This document shows positions 31,054 to 38,604 of a stretch of 38,604 nucleotides of DNA, piece after piece. Both the position numbers and the translations under genes were made by a program. The notes beneath the pieces are model-generated. The model ran no database searches. It was not told where the DNA came from and worked only from the letters and a program-made list of their open reading frames with translations. How positions within the stretch are numbered: position 1 is the first letter of the stretch; each line of letters opens with the position of its first letter. This DNA comes from CAYSLC01 sp964431545. Lineage in GTDB: Bacteria; Desulfobacterota; Desulfobacteria; Desulfobacterales; JAABSP01. The DNA lies in NCBI GenBank assembly GCA_964431545.1, contig CAYSLC010000023.1, positions 1-38,604 on the forward strand, in the 5' to 3' direction.

Positions 31054-31710
31054 ATGACGCCCCTCAAGACCTTCAACAATCTGTCCCCGACCAAGCAGGA
31101 CCGGATCACCCGTGCCGCCGTGGCCGAATTCGGCGACAAAGGGTACGCCGGGGCGAGCATCAACGCCATCGTGGAGCGGCTGGGCATCGCCAAGGGATCG
31201 ATATTCCAGTACTTCGGAGATAAACAGGGGCTTTTCCTCTTCGCCTTCGGCACCGCCGTAAGGATGGTCAAGGCGTACCTGCGGGGCGTCCGGGACGGGA
31301 GCCGGGATGCGCCGCTCTTCGATCGGCTGGAGGCCACGCTCCTGGCCGGGATCCAGTTCCTGCGGGAACACCCGGCCGTCTACCGGCTCTACCTGAAGAT
31401 CCTCTTCGACGAGGAGATCCCCTTCCGAAACGAGATCCTCCTGTCCCTGCGCCAGTACAGCCTTGAATACCTCCGATCCCTGCTGGCGGCGGCGAAGGAG
31501 CGGGGGGAGCTTCGGGAATCCCTCGACCTCGACACGGCCTGCTTCGTCCTGGACGCCGTCATGGACCGGTTTCTCCAGGCCCAGCTCATCCCTCATCTGG
31601 ACGCCGGGCTGGGGCTCCACGACTGCGATCCCGAAACGGCCCGCCGGTGGGTCCGCCGGTTGGTGGAGATCATGCGCGCCGGCATCGGCCGGCCCGTCCC
31701 TGCCCGGTGA
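31054..31710 (+). CDS. TetR-family transcriptional regulator
   Basis: A 218-aa regulator. The N-terminal helix-turn-helix (RITRAAVAEFGDKGYAGASI and AKGSIFQYFGDKQGL) has the standard TetR pattern. The C-terminal all-helical part (about 75-218) would bind an unknown ligand. Start: ATG at 31054 with GGTGG upstream, or an in-frame GTG at 31042. Its stop overlaps the GTG of mqnB by 4 nt, so the regulator is translationally linked to menaquinone genes. Whether it controls them is inferred only from context. Confidence 0.88.
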   Translation: MTPLKTFNNLSPTKQDRITRAAVAEFGDKGYAGASINAIVERLGIAKGSIFQYFGDKQGLFLFAFGTAVRMVKAYLRGVRDGSRDAPLFDRLEATLLAGIQFLREHPAVYRLYLKILFDEEIPFRNEILLSLRQYSLEYLRSLLAAAKERGELRESLDLDTACFVLDAVMDRFLQAQLIPHLDAGLGLHDCDPETARRWVRRLVEIMRAGIGRPVPAR

Positions 31711-32471
31711 TCTCCTTGCCGGGGGATGTCCTGGTGGCCGGGGCGGTGGAACCGGAGGTGGCCGGCCTCCGCCGGGCCGCGACCCGGGAAGGGGAGGTCC
31801 TCATCGGCGGCCGGATCCTGACCCGGGGGCGGCTGGCGGGAATTCCGGTCCGGATCATGGTCTCCGGACCCGGCCCGGCCAACACGGTCCTGGCCCTGAC
31901 CGCGGCGGTGGAGGCTACCCGACCCGGTTTGATCCTCCAGATCGGATGCGGCGGGGCCTTCGAAGGGTCCGGACTGGGGGTGGGGGACGTGGGGGTGGCC
32001 ACGGAGGAGATCGACGCCCACCTGGGCATCGAGTCCGCCGATCCCCGGGGTCCGCCCGACCCGCTTCCCTTCCCCGTTCTGGTCCACGGGGGAGGGGAGA
32101 TCCGGAACCGGTACCCCATGGACCGGAGGTGGTCGGAGACGGCGCGCCGGTGCCTTTTCCCGGCCTTGTCCGCCGAGGGGGCCGCCGTGGGGTCCGGACC
32201 GTTCGTTACGGTCTCCACGGTCACGGCCACCGAGGAACGGGCCGACGCCCTGTTCCGGGCCTTCGGTCCGTTCATGGAGAACATGGAAGGGGCCGGGGCC
32301 GCCCATGTGGCCCTCCACTACGGCCTTCCCCTGGTGGAGATCCGCTGCGCCAGCAACCGGGTGGGCCGGCGGGACCGGGGGGCCTGGGACCTCGCCACGG
32401 CCTTCGAGCGGTGCGGCCGGGCCGCCCGTCTCTTCCTCAACCATCTTGCGGGCCCGGCCGGGCATGAATAA
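31707..32471 (+). CDS. mqnB: Futalosine hydrolase MqnB
   Basis: A 254-aa nucleoside phosphorylase-fold enzyme that cleaves futalosine to dehypoxanthine futalosine in the alternative menaquinone pathway. The motif LVAGAVEPEV at the N-terminus, GCGGAF (about residue 80) and NMEGAGAAHVA (the ribose-binding Met-Glu) are the family's landmarks. Start is the GTG at 31707-31709 overlapping the TetR stop. The adjacent mqnD supports MqnB over a general nucleosidase such as MTA/SAH nucleosidase. MqnA and MqnC are not in the window. Confidence 0.87.
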   Translation: MISLPGDVLVAGAVEPEVAGLRRAATREGEVLIGGRILTRGRLAGIPVRIMVSGPGPANTVLALTAAVEATRPGLILQIGCGGAFEGSGLGVGDVGVATEEIDAHLGIESADPRGPPDPLPFPVLVHGGGEIRNRYPMDRRWSETARRCLFPALSAEGAAVGSGPFVTVSTVTATEERADALFRAFGPFMENMEGAGAAHVALHYGLPLVEIRCASNRVGRRDRGAWDLATAFERCGRAARLFLNHLAGPAGHE

Positions 32472-32528
32472 AGTTCCATGCAGGTCTTGCGCGATCGGTC
32501 CGCGCCACCATCGGAAAGGAGAGATCCC

Positions 32529-33422
32529 ATGGACCCCCCCTTGAGCCTCGGCTACTCCGGATGCCCCAACGACACCTTCATCTTCCACGCCCTGGTCCAC
32601 GGGCTGGTGCCCGCCGAGGGCCTTTCGTTCTCCGCGGCGACGGCCGACGTGGAGCAGCTCAACCAGGCGGCCGGCCGGGGGGAACCGGCGGTGACCAAGC
32701 TCTCCTTCGCCGCCCTCGGCTTCCTCCAAAAGACGTACGGCCTGCTGCGGACGGGAGCGGCCCTGGGGAGGGGCTGCGGCCCCCTCGTCGTCGCCCGGAC
32801 CGACTTCGATCCCCGGCGTCTGGGGCAAAGCCCCGTAGCGGTTCCGGGCCTATGGACCACGGCCCGACTGCTGCTTGGGCTCCACCTCTCCCGGGATGTT
32901 CCGGTGGTGACCATGCCCTTCGAACGGATCATGCCGGCGGTGGTCCGGGGGGAGGTCTCCGCCGGGGTCATCATCCATGAGGGACGCTTCACCTACGGCG
33001 GATACGGACTGGTCCGCCTGGTGGACCTGGGCCGATGGTGGGAGGAACGGACCGGCCTTCCGATCCCCCTGGGGGGCATCGCCGTCCGGCGGGATTTGGG
33101 AGCGGAGACGGCCGAAAAGGTGGAGCGGGCCGTGGGCCGGAGCGTCCGGTACGCTCTGGACCACCCCGGCGCCGCCGACGCCTACGTCCGCGAGCACGCC
33201 CAGGAGATGGAGACCTCGGTGATCCGCCGGCACATCGACCTCTATGTCAACGATTTTTCTATCGATATCGGCCGGGAGGGGCTGGCGGCGGTGGAGGCCC
33301 TCTACGCCCGGGGCCGGGAGGCGGAGATCCTGCCGCCCGGTGAAGGGCCGATCCTGGCCACCGGGGCGAACCGGGATCAAGCCGCCGGAAACGGGGAGGA
33401 ACCACATGGGAAAGCGACTTGA
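32529..33422 (+). CDS. mqnD: 1,4-dihydroxy-6-naphthoate synthase MqnD
   Basis: A 297-aa periplasmic-binding-protein-fold enzyme that converts cyclic dehypoxanthine futalosine to 1,4-dihydroxy-6-naphthoate, the precursor ring of menaquinone. The opening SLGYSGCPNDTFIFHALVHG is the family signature, with Gly in place of the usual Pro in SPCPNDT. The active-site His lies in VIIHEGRFTY. AAGGAG precedes the ATG. It follows mqnB by 57 nt and overlaps the next gene by 17 nt. The futalosine route fits menaquinone-based anaerobic respiration, the electron donor pool of Qmo. Confidence 0.92.
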   Translation: MDPPLSLGYSGCPNDTFIFHALVHGLVPAEGLSFSAATADVEQLNQAAGRGEPAVTKLSFAALGFLQKTYGLLRTGAALGRGCGPLVVARTDFDPRRLGQSPVAVPGLWTTARLLLGLHLSRDVPVVTMPFERIMPAVVRGEVSAGVIIHEGRFTYGGYGLVRLVDLGRWWEERTGLPIPLGGIAVRRDLGAETAEKVERAVGRSVRYALDHPGAADAYVREHAQEMETSVIRRHIDLYVNDFSIDIGREGLAAVEALYARGREAEILPPGEGPILATGANRDQAAGNGEEPHGKAT

Positions 33423-34752
33423 GGAGAAGATCCAGGAGGAGATCCGACGGCGGGTCATCGAGGAGGACGAACGGCGGCAGCACGAGATCGACACCTTACA
33501 AGGCAGGGACGCCACCCGGAAGGCCCTGGCGGAGATCACCACCCTCTCCCAGGAGGAGGTGGACGCCATCGCCGGGGACGTGCGCGGGGAGATGGAGAAT
33601 GCGGCCCGCCGGCGGCGGCGGATCGGCGGGGCCGTCGTGCTGGTCGTCCTGATCATGGCCGGGGTGGCCGCCCTCAAATGGGTCAACCGCCCACAGCCGT
33701 TCGCCTACGAGGAGCCCTTCGACGACGGGAGCCGGGGCTGGGAGGTGGGGGAGGACTTCGACCACAAACGCGCCTTCCGGGACGGCGATTACGTCTTTTC
33801 CGCCGACAAGGACGACTGGTGCTACTGGGACACCGCACCCGTGGCGCTGCCGGACGCCTACGCCGTGGAACTGCGGAGCCGATGGCTCAAGGGGAAGTTC
33901 GACGAATACGGGCTGATGCTCCTGGTGGACGCCGAGCGGTACCTCGTCTTCCAGCTCCGGGGGGACGGAGCCGCCTCCTGGGGCAGAAAACGGGGCGACG
34001 ACTGGGAGGTGAACGCCAAATGGTCCCAGAACCGGGCCCGGCCGGGGCAGGACGACGCGGACAACCTCCAGCGGATCGAGGTAACCGGAGACACCTTCAC
34101 GTACTTCATCAACGGGGCTCTGATGACCGACGGAGAGCTGGGGGGCCTGAAGCCGAAGATGGTGGGGCTCCGGACCTGCGGACAGCAGACCGTCGCCTTC
34201 AAGGAGATCCGGGTCACCGATCCCGGCGGAGAGATCCTCTTCGCCGACGCCCTGGACGGCCCCGACGCCGGATGGGAGCCCAAGGAGACATTTACCAAGA
34301 AGCGGTACTTCGAGAACGGACGGTTCGTCTTCGCGGGCAACCGCGAGGACTGGTGCTACTGGTCGGACGCCCCCTTCGACCTCGGGCCGGACTACGATGT
34401 CCGCCTTTCGTCCGTCTGGGTTCGGGGAGAGCAGCAGAATTTCGGCCTCATGCTGCAAAAGGACGATAAAACCTATCTCGCCTTCGAAGTCAAGGGGGAC
34501 GGCGCGGCCCGGTTTCTCCGCAACCTGAACGGCGAGTACAAGGAGATCGGGGATTACCGGGAGACCGGAACCCCGACGGAGGGGAAGATCACCCAGACCG
34601 TCCAGGTGCGGGGGGACCGGTTCACGTATCGGGTCAACGGCCGTGAAGTGGATGACGGGGTGTTCATGGGGATGGACGTCGAGGAGATCGGACTTCGGGT
34701 CTGCGGACGGCAGACGGTGGCCTTCGACCACCTGTCTGTCCGGTCCCCCTGA
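33406..34752 (+). CDS. Membrane-anchored protein with two tandem lectin/LamG-like domains
   Basis: A 448-aa protein. An N-terminal charged helical region (1-65) is followed by one membrane helix (about 70-90). Two tandem beta-rich domains of about 165 aa are clearly duplicated. The repeats share DDWCYWDTAP versus EDWCYWSDAP, GLMLLVDAERYLVFQLRGDG versus GLMLQKDDKTYLAFEVKGDG, and GLRTCGQQTVAF versus GLRVCGRQTVAF. The fold resembles concanavalin-like/DUF1080-type glycan-binding domains. It is in the mqn operon by overlap with mqnD, but a link to quinone synthesis is not suggested by the domains. The start has GGGGAGGA. Confidence 0.72.
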   Translation: MGKRLEEKIQEEIRRRVIEEDERRQHEIDTLQGRDATRKALAEITTLSQEEVDAIAGDVRGEMENAARRRRRIGGAVVLVVLIMAGVAALKWVNRPQPFAYEEPFDDGSRGWEVGEDFDHKRAFRDGDYVFSADKDDWCYWDTAPVALPDAYAVELRSRWLKGKFDEYGLMLLVDAERYLVFQLRGDGAASWGRKRGDDWEVNAKWSQNRARPGQDDADNLQRIEVTGDTFTYFINGALMTDGELGGLKPKMVGLRTCGQQTVAFKEIRVTDPGGEILFADALDGPDAGWEPKETFTKKRYFENGRFVFAGNREDWCYWSDAPFDLGPDYDVRLSSVWVRGEQQNFGLMLQKDDKTYLAFEVKGDGAARFLRNLNGEYKEIGDYRETGTPTEGKITQTVQVRGDRFTYRVNGREVDDGVFMGMDVEEIGLRVCGRQTVAFDHLSVRSP

Positions 34753-34783
34753 ACCCTGCCTGAAGGCCGCGCGTCGAGGGGAG

Positions 34784-35023
34784 TCAGATGCCGCCCTTGA
34801 ACACGGGATCGAGGATCAGTTCGATGAAGACGTAGCTCAGAAAGAGGATCACAAAAAACATCACGGTGTAAAAGTAGAGGGTGTTCCACTTGCCCCGGCG
34901 GCGGTCCTTCTCGGAGTAGTGGATCCGGCGCGCGCACTTCTCGCACCAGTCCTGGCTGCGATCCATCACCACCGTATGGCCGCATTGGCACAGCACCTCT
35001 TTTTCGGGCAGTCTCTTGCTCAT
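34784..35023 (-). CDS. Small zinc-ribbon membrane protein
   Basis: A 79-aa protein with an N-terminal ribbon CQCGHTVVMDRSQDWCEKC (four Cys) and one C-terminal membrane helix (about 48-70). A basic EKDRRRGK segment lies at the membrane face. It is a typical small hypothetical protein of Desulfobacterota, with no known role. It lies 40 nt downstream of another small membrane protein on the same strand and is convergent with the duplicated-domain gene. Confidence 0.75.
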   Translation of the reverse strand: MSKRLPEKEVLCQCGHTVVMDRSQDWCEKCARRIHYSEKDRRRGKWNTLYFYTVMFFVILFLSYVFIELILDPVFKGGI

Positions 35024-35063
35024 GGGGTATATGGTCTCCGTCGACCCATCGAGGCTCGATGGA

Positions 35064-35489
35064 TCATCCTCTTTTTTCGGTTTCGGCCGGTTCCTCGGCC
35101 CCCTTCCCGTAGGCCTTGAAAAAATCGGCCGAATCCTTCACAAACAGATAATAGGTGGAGATGGCGAAAAAGAGAACGATCAGCGTGCTCATCATCCCCC
35201 TGTGGACGTTCCCCATGTTGAACAGCCCCACCGTCACCGGCAGAAACTGGATCAGAATGAAGAGGTTGCAGAGCATGCAGAGGACACGGGCCCAGTTCCG
35301 CAGGGTCCAAAGCAGCAGCAGAGCCACCGGGCCGACGATGAGGTCCTTGCCCGGGCCTTCATTGGGGAGCAGATATCCGTAGACGGCGATGTAATACCAG
35401 ATCCACGCGGTCGCCGTGAAAATGAAGGCGTTTTTCACGCTCTGGGGAAAGGTTGCAAACTCACTCAATTGGGGGAACTTGAACTTCAT
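35064..35489 (-). CDS. Small multi-pass membrane protein
   Basis: A 141-aa protein with about four hydrophobic segments (AFIFTATAWIWYYIAVYGYL, VGPVALLLLWTL, LCNLFILIQFLPVTVGLF, TLIVLFFAISTYYLFV). The N-terminal MKFKFPQLSEFATFPQSV is cytosolic. The ATG at 35489 is chosen because AGGAG lies 7 nt upstream; a longer frame adds seven residues. Not recognised as a known family. It may pair with the following small zinc-ribbon membrane protein. Confidence 0.7.
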   Translation of the reverse strand: MKFKFPQLSEFATFPQSVKNAFIFTATAWIWYYIAVYGYLLPNEGPGKDLIVGPVALLLLWTLRNWARVLCMLCNLFILIQFLPVTVGLFNMGNVHRGMMSTLIVLFFAISTYYLFVKDSADFFKAYGKGAEEPAETEKRG

Positions 35490-35537
35490 CGGCCGCTCCT
35501 GTGTGGACAATCACCGCCATTCCAAAAGGCCTTTGGA

Positions 35538-35566
35538 GATACCATGAAACCGGGCGTGGAAACAAG
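35538..35566. repeat. Intergenic short repeat, copy 3 of a possible dispersed element
   Basis: GATACCATGAAACCGGGCG lies in the spacer between corA and the small membrane protein gene and resembles the first half of the element at 28813-28842. GGCCTT and AAGGCC flank it as a wide inverted repeat. Confidence 0.4.
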
Positions 35567-35586
35567 GCCCTTTTTTCGACCGGACC

Positions 35587-36651
35587 TCAGATCCACTTTT
35601 TCCTTCGGAAATAGATCAGCATTCCGCCCGCCACCGAGAGCATCACCCCCCAAAGGACGAAGTAGCCCCACCGCCACCGAAGCTCCGGCATGTAGGTGAA
35701 GTTCATGCCGTAGATACCGGCGAGAAAGGTCAGGGGGATGAAGATGGTGGCGATGATGGTCAGCACCTTCATCACCTCGTTCATCCGGTTGCTGATGCTC
35801 GACAGGTAGAGGTCGAGCAGCCCCGAGAGCAGGTCCCGGAACGACTCCACCGTATCGATGATCTGGACCGCGTGGTCGGAGACGTCCCCCAAGAAGACCA
35901 CCGTCTCTTCGTCCACCAGCGGCGGCCCCTCCTTCTTGAGGCCGGCCAGGATCTGGCGGACCGGCCAGACGTGGCGGCGGAAGAGCATCATCTGCCGCCG
36001 CATGTCGTGGATCCGTCCCAGGGTCTCCTGGTCCGGATCGGCATAGAGTTCGTCCTCGGTCTCCTCGATCCGCTCCCCGAAGGCCTCCAGGGCCGCGAAG
36101 TAGTGGTCCACCACGGCATCGATGAGGGCGTAGGCGAGGTAGTCGCACCCCGACCGCCGGATCCGGCCCTTGGCCCGGCGGATCCGCTCCCGGACCGGAT
36201 CGAACACGTCTCCGGCCCGCTCCTGAAAGGAGAGGAGGAACCGTTCCCCCAGCACCAGGCTCACCTGTTCGGCATCGAGGCCCCGGTTCCGGGGGTTGTA
36301 GGAGAGCATCTTGAGGACCACGTAGAGGTAGGTGTCGTAGTCGTCGAGTTTGGGCCGCTGGCCGGTATGGAGGATATCCTCCAGGGTCAGGGGGTGGATT
36401 CCGAACCGGCGGCCGATGGCCTCGACCACCGCCACGTCGTGTAGGCCGTCCACGTTGACCCAGATCACGCCGGGCGGGTCGGGGGGATGGGGCAGATCCT
36501 CCACCCGGGTGACCGGGGTCTCGGTCACCCCGTCGGACCCGTACCGGACGCAGGTGATCCGGACCTGTTCGACCCGGGCCTCCCCCACATGGATCAGGGT
36601 TCCGGGGGGCAGCCCCGCTTTCTGCCGCCTTTTGCCTGTGAAACGGGCCAT
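35587..36651 (-). CDS. corA: CorA-type magnesium/cobalt transporter
   Basis: A 354-aa CorA/MIT-family channel. The large N-terminal cytosolic domain (to about 290) ends in the pore helix with MNEVMKVLTIIATIFIPLTF. The selectivity signature is GMN in the IYGMNF loop, and a second helix WGVMLSVAGGMLIYF precedes the basic tail. It takes up Mg2+, possibly Co2+ or Ni2+. The ribosome-binding site is a perfect GGAGGTGA at 36656-36663. It is 20 nt after the pentapeptide/cNMP-like gene and surely co-transcribed. Confidence 0.93.
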   Translation of the reverse strand: MARFTGKRRQKAGLPPGTLIHVGEARVEQVRITCVRYGSDGVTETPVTRVEDLPHPPDPPGVIWVNVDGLHDVAVVEAIGRRFGIHPLTLEDILHTGQRPKLDDYDTYLYVVLKMLSYNPRNRGLDAEQVSLVLGERFLLSFQERAGDVFDPVRERIRRAKGRIRRSGCDYLAYALIDAVVDHYFAALEAFGERIEETEDELYADPDQETLGRIHDMRRQMMLFRRHVWPVRQILAGLKKEGPPLVDEETVVFLGDVSDHAVQIIDTVESFRDLLSGLLDLYLSSISNRMNEVMKVLTIIATIFIPLTFLAGIYGMNFTYMPELRWRWGYFVLWGVMLSVAGGMLIYFRRKKWI

Positions 36652-36671
36652 GGGGTCACCTCCTCCGAGGG

Positions 36672-38453
36672 TCAGTCGTTCGATGTCTCATCGATCCGCT
36701 TCAGCCCTTCCATCAGCAGCCACATGAAATCCCCCATCTCCTCGGCGTTGGTGTACTCCTCCCCCAGGCCCGGAACGAACTTGAACCGTCCCTCCTTCTC
36801 CTGGAGGATTTCGTAGAAGGCATCCTTGTCGGTCTTGCCGTCGTAGCTGGCCCGGATCAGCGCCCCCTCCCGGAAGGCCGCCGACGCCGATCCCCGGGAG
36901 AGTTTCAGCTTCAGCACGCCGGTCTTCTGATTGACGTTGAGGGTCTGCATGAGTTCAGCCGGCGGCAGATCCGACAGCTTGCCCACCATCCCCGACTGGT
37001 ACTCCTCGGACCGGGCGTCGTGGATCTCCGTGAGCCGCTGGGCGAGGAGTTGGGTGAAATACATCTGGAGGGAGGGGAACTGGTCCAGGATCTGCCGGAA
37101 ATCGGTCCCCTCGAGGTAGAGAAGCCGCGCCGCCTCCACCACTTTGATGGTGGCGCCCACGGGCCTGCCGCTCAAAAGGCTCATCTCCCCGAAGATCTCC
37201 CCCTTGCCCATGACGGCGATGCTCATGCCGCCGTCCCCCTGCACCTCCACCTGTCCCGAGACGATGAGGTAGAGGTTTTTGCCCGGCTCCCCCTTCCGGA
37301 GGATGGTCTCCCCCTCGCCGAACTTGGCGAACCGGAGCATGGAGACCAGGTATTCGATGTCCATCTCGTCGAGGGTCTCGAAGATGGAGAAGGTGCTCAG
37401 CAGCTTGATCAGGCCGGCCACCTCCTTGTCGAGCTTCCGCCCGGGCGCCTCCTTCTCGGCCTGTTTGGCGGCCAGCCGGATCCGGCCGGTGCAGCCGCTG
37501 CAGCTGAAGGTCGTGCCGGTGGGTTTCGGATCGGCGCTTCTGGCGTAGCTGGTGACGATATCGTCCACCAGGATGGCGCAGGTCTCCTTGGCGCCGGGAA
37601 AGGAGACCACCTGCCCCGACAGGCGGATCTGCTCGGCCGTTCCGTAGAGCGGACACTTGTTGGCGGTGATGACGGTGAAGGTCACTTCGGGCAGCCGGCG
37701 GTCTCCGTTCTTCCTGAGAAGCAGGGACCGCACCGAGGCCGGTTTGTCGATGGGCGGCTTCGGGTCCGCCCCCGAGGGCAGGGAGGCGAAGAGGCCCCGG
37801 ACGGCGGTGGTGAAGTGCTCCGGAATGTCGGCCGCCCGGAGAAAGGCCTCGGGGATGTTCCCCTTGGACCGCTGGAGGGTCTTGAGATCGATCCTCGGAG
37901 TCCCCTCGCACCGGACGGTGTGGGCCCCGCGGATCCGGCTCAGGTCCACGTCCTCGACGACCACGTCCTTCATCAGGGCTTTGGTGAAATCGACGTTACC
38001 CAGTTCCGCCTCGTTCAGGCTGGCCCGGGTCAGATTGGACTGGGCGAAGTTGGCGTCACTCAGTTCGGCGCCGGCCAGATTGACCGAAGTCAGGTCCGCG
38101 CCCGAGAAATTGGCCCCCCAACCGTTGATCCCCGTGAGGTCGGCGCCGGTGAGATCGGCGCCGGCGAGATCGGCCTCGGTGAGATTGGCCGAGGGCATGG
38201 CGGCGCCCTTCAGATCGGCCCCGCCCAGATTGGCGAAACAGAGGTCGGCCCGGCTCATTTGGGCCTCGGTCAGCTTGGCGTTTTTCAGGTTGGCCTCCCA
38301 GAGGTTGGCCTCGGTCAGGTCGGCCCCGCCCAGCTCCGCGTAAGTGAGGTTGACGTTGGACAGGTCGGGTTTGATGTCGGGATTCTCCTTCCGCCAACGG
38401 TTCCACTCCTCGACGCTCTTTTTCAGCAGATCCAGATGCCCTTTGTCCGCCAT
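36672..38453 (-). CDS. Pentapeptide-repeat / cyclic-nucleotide-binding-like / DUF4388 fusion protein
   Basis: A 593-aa multi-domain protein. Residues about 30-165 are pentapeptide repeats of the A(D/N)LxX type, which fold as a right-handed quadrilateral beta-helix. Residues 258-328 contain a Cys-rich part with CPLY and CSGC. Residues about 350-470 are a cyclic nucleotide-binding-type domain with FGEMSLLSGRP, but the usual PRxAT arginine is replaced (PVGAT), so cAMP binding is doubtful. Residues 489-590 match DUF4388 (PATAN-like), common in two-component and gliding systems. It starts at an ATG 38451-38453 with GAAGGG upstream; an upstream-extended frame lacks domain support. It leads the corA operon. 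Signalling role inferred. Confidence 0.75.
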   Translation of the reverse strand: MADKGHLDLLKKSVEEWNRWRKENPDIKPDLSNVNLTYAELGGADLTEANLWEANLKNAKLTEAQMSRADLCFANLGGADLKGAAMPSANLTEADLAGADLTGADLTGINGWGANFSGADLTSVNLAGAELSDANFAQSNLTRASLNEAELGNVDFTKALMKDVVVEDVDLSRIRGAHTVRCEGTPRIDLKTLQRSKGNIPEAFLRAADIPEHFTTAVRGLFASLPSGADPKPPIDKPASVRSLLLRKNGDRRLPEVTFTVITANKCPLYGTAEQIRLSGQVVSFPGAKETCAILVDDIVTSYARSADPKPTGTTFSCSGCTGRIRLAAKQAEKEAPGRKLDKEVAGLIKLLSTFSIFETLDEMDIEYLVSMLRFAKFGEGETILRKGEPGKNLYLIVSGQVEVQGDGGMSIAVMGKGEIFGEMSLLSGRPVGATIKVVEAARLLYLEGTDFRQILDQFPSLQMYFTQLLAQRLTEIHDARSEEYQSGMVGKLSDLPPAELMQTLNVNQKTGVLKLKLSRGSASAAFREGALIRASYDGKTDKDAFYEILQEKEGRFKFVPGLGEEYTNAEEMGDFMWLLMEGLKRIDETSND

Positions 38454-38604
38454 GAGGATCCCTTCGAACCTCTCTCCGCCGTCCCCGGTAAAATAAGCCG
38501 TCCCCATCCTCGCCGGCACCACGGCCCGCGGTTTCCCGAATTGATGACAGAAACCTACCACAACGAGATTTTTTTGTCGAATGAAAGGTCATTTCAGCTG
38601 CCCC

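Overview
The window comes from a high-GC, sulfate-reducing member of the Desulfobacterota (former Deltaproteobacteria). The main evidence is a complete aprBA-qmoABC cluster (APS reductase plus the Qmo membrane electron-transfer complex) on the minus strand at 103-7677. A futalosine-pathway menaquinone gene pair (mqnB, mqnD), several small CxxC-rich proteins and a probable selenocysteine codon also fit this group. The exact genus cannot be read from the sequence.

Layout. The left edge holds the last 14 codons of dnaK, convergent with qmoC. The apr-qmo cluster follows, with a good sigma70-type promoter at 7947-7976, a leader of about 260 nt before aprB, and an intrinsic terminator between aprA and qmoA that could set the aprBA:qmoABC ratio. 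From 8.2 to 11.2 kb there are three YkgJ-type cysteine-cluster genes and an atypical SDR. From 11.3 to 13.9 kb are a dGTPase-like HD protein, an HsdR-N-like protein and a nucleoside deaminase, then a 100-N assembly gap. From 13.9 to 16.1 kb are a membrane RCK_C protein and a flavin disulfide reductase whose catalytic cysteine codon is an in-frame TGA.

From 16.5 to 20.4 kb a minus-strand operon encodes a small exported protein, two zinc-ribbon proteins, a lipid-kinase-like protein and a calcineurin-type phosphoesterase. A lone branched-chain-type solute-binding protein comes next, then cobT, which is controlled by a well-formed cobalamin riboswitch with a rho-independent terminator. From 24.3 to 27.4 kb a plus-strand group holds a short leader ORF, an HDAC-fold deacetylase, an LpoB-like lipoprotein and a TPR-like lipoprotein. 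A flavin reductase, an HD protein and minCDE follow on the minus strand. TetR-mqnB-mqnD and a duplicated-domain membrane protein follow on the plus strand. The right end has two small membrane proteins, a CorA transporter and a pentapeptide/cNMP-like/DUF4388 fusion on the minus strand.

The most notable item is the oxidoreductase at 14719-16074. UGA occupies the redox-active Cys position of the CoA-disulfide reductase/NADH oxidase family. It is followed 21 nt later by a hairpin with a GGUCU apical loop, the same loop as in the E. coli fdhF SECIS. This strongly suggests an Sec-containing disulfide or polysulfide reductase that an ordinary gene caller would truncate at its N-terminus. No rRNA, tRNA, CRISPR array, insertion sequence or integrase was seen.
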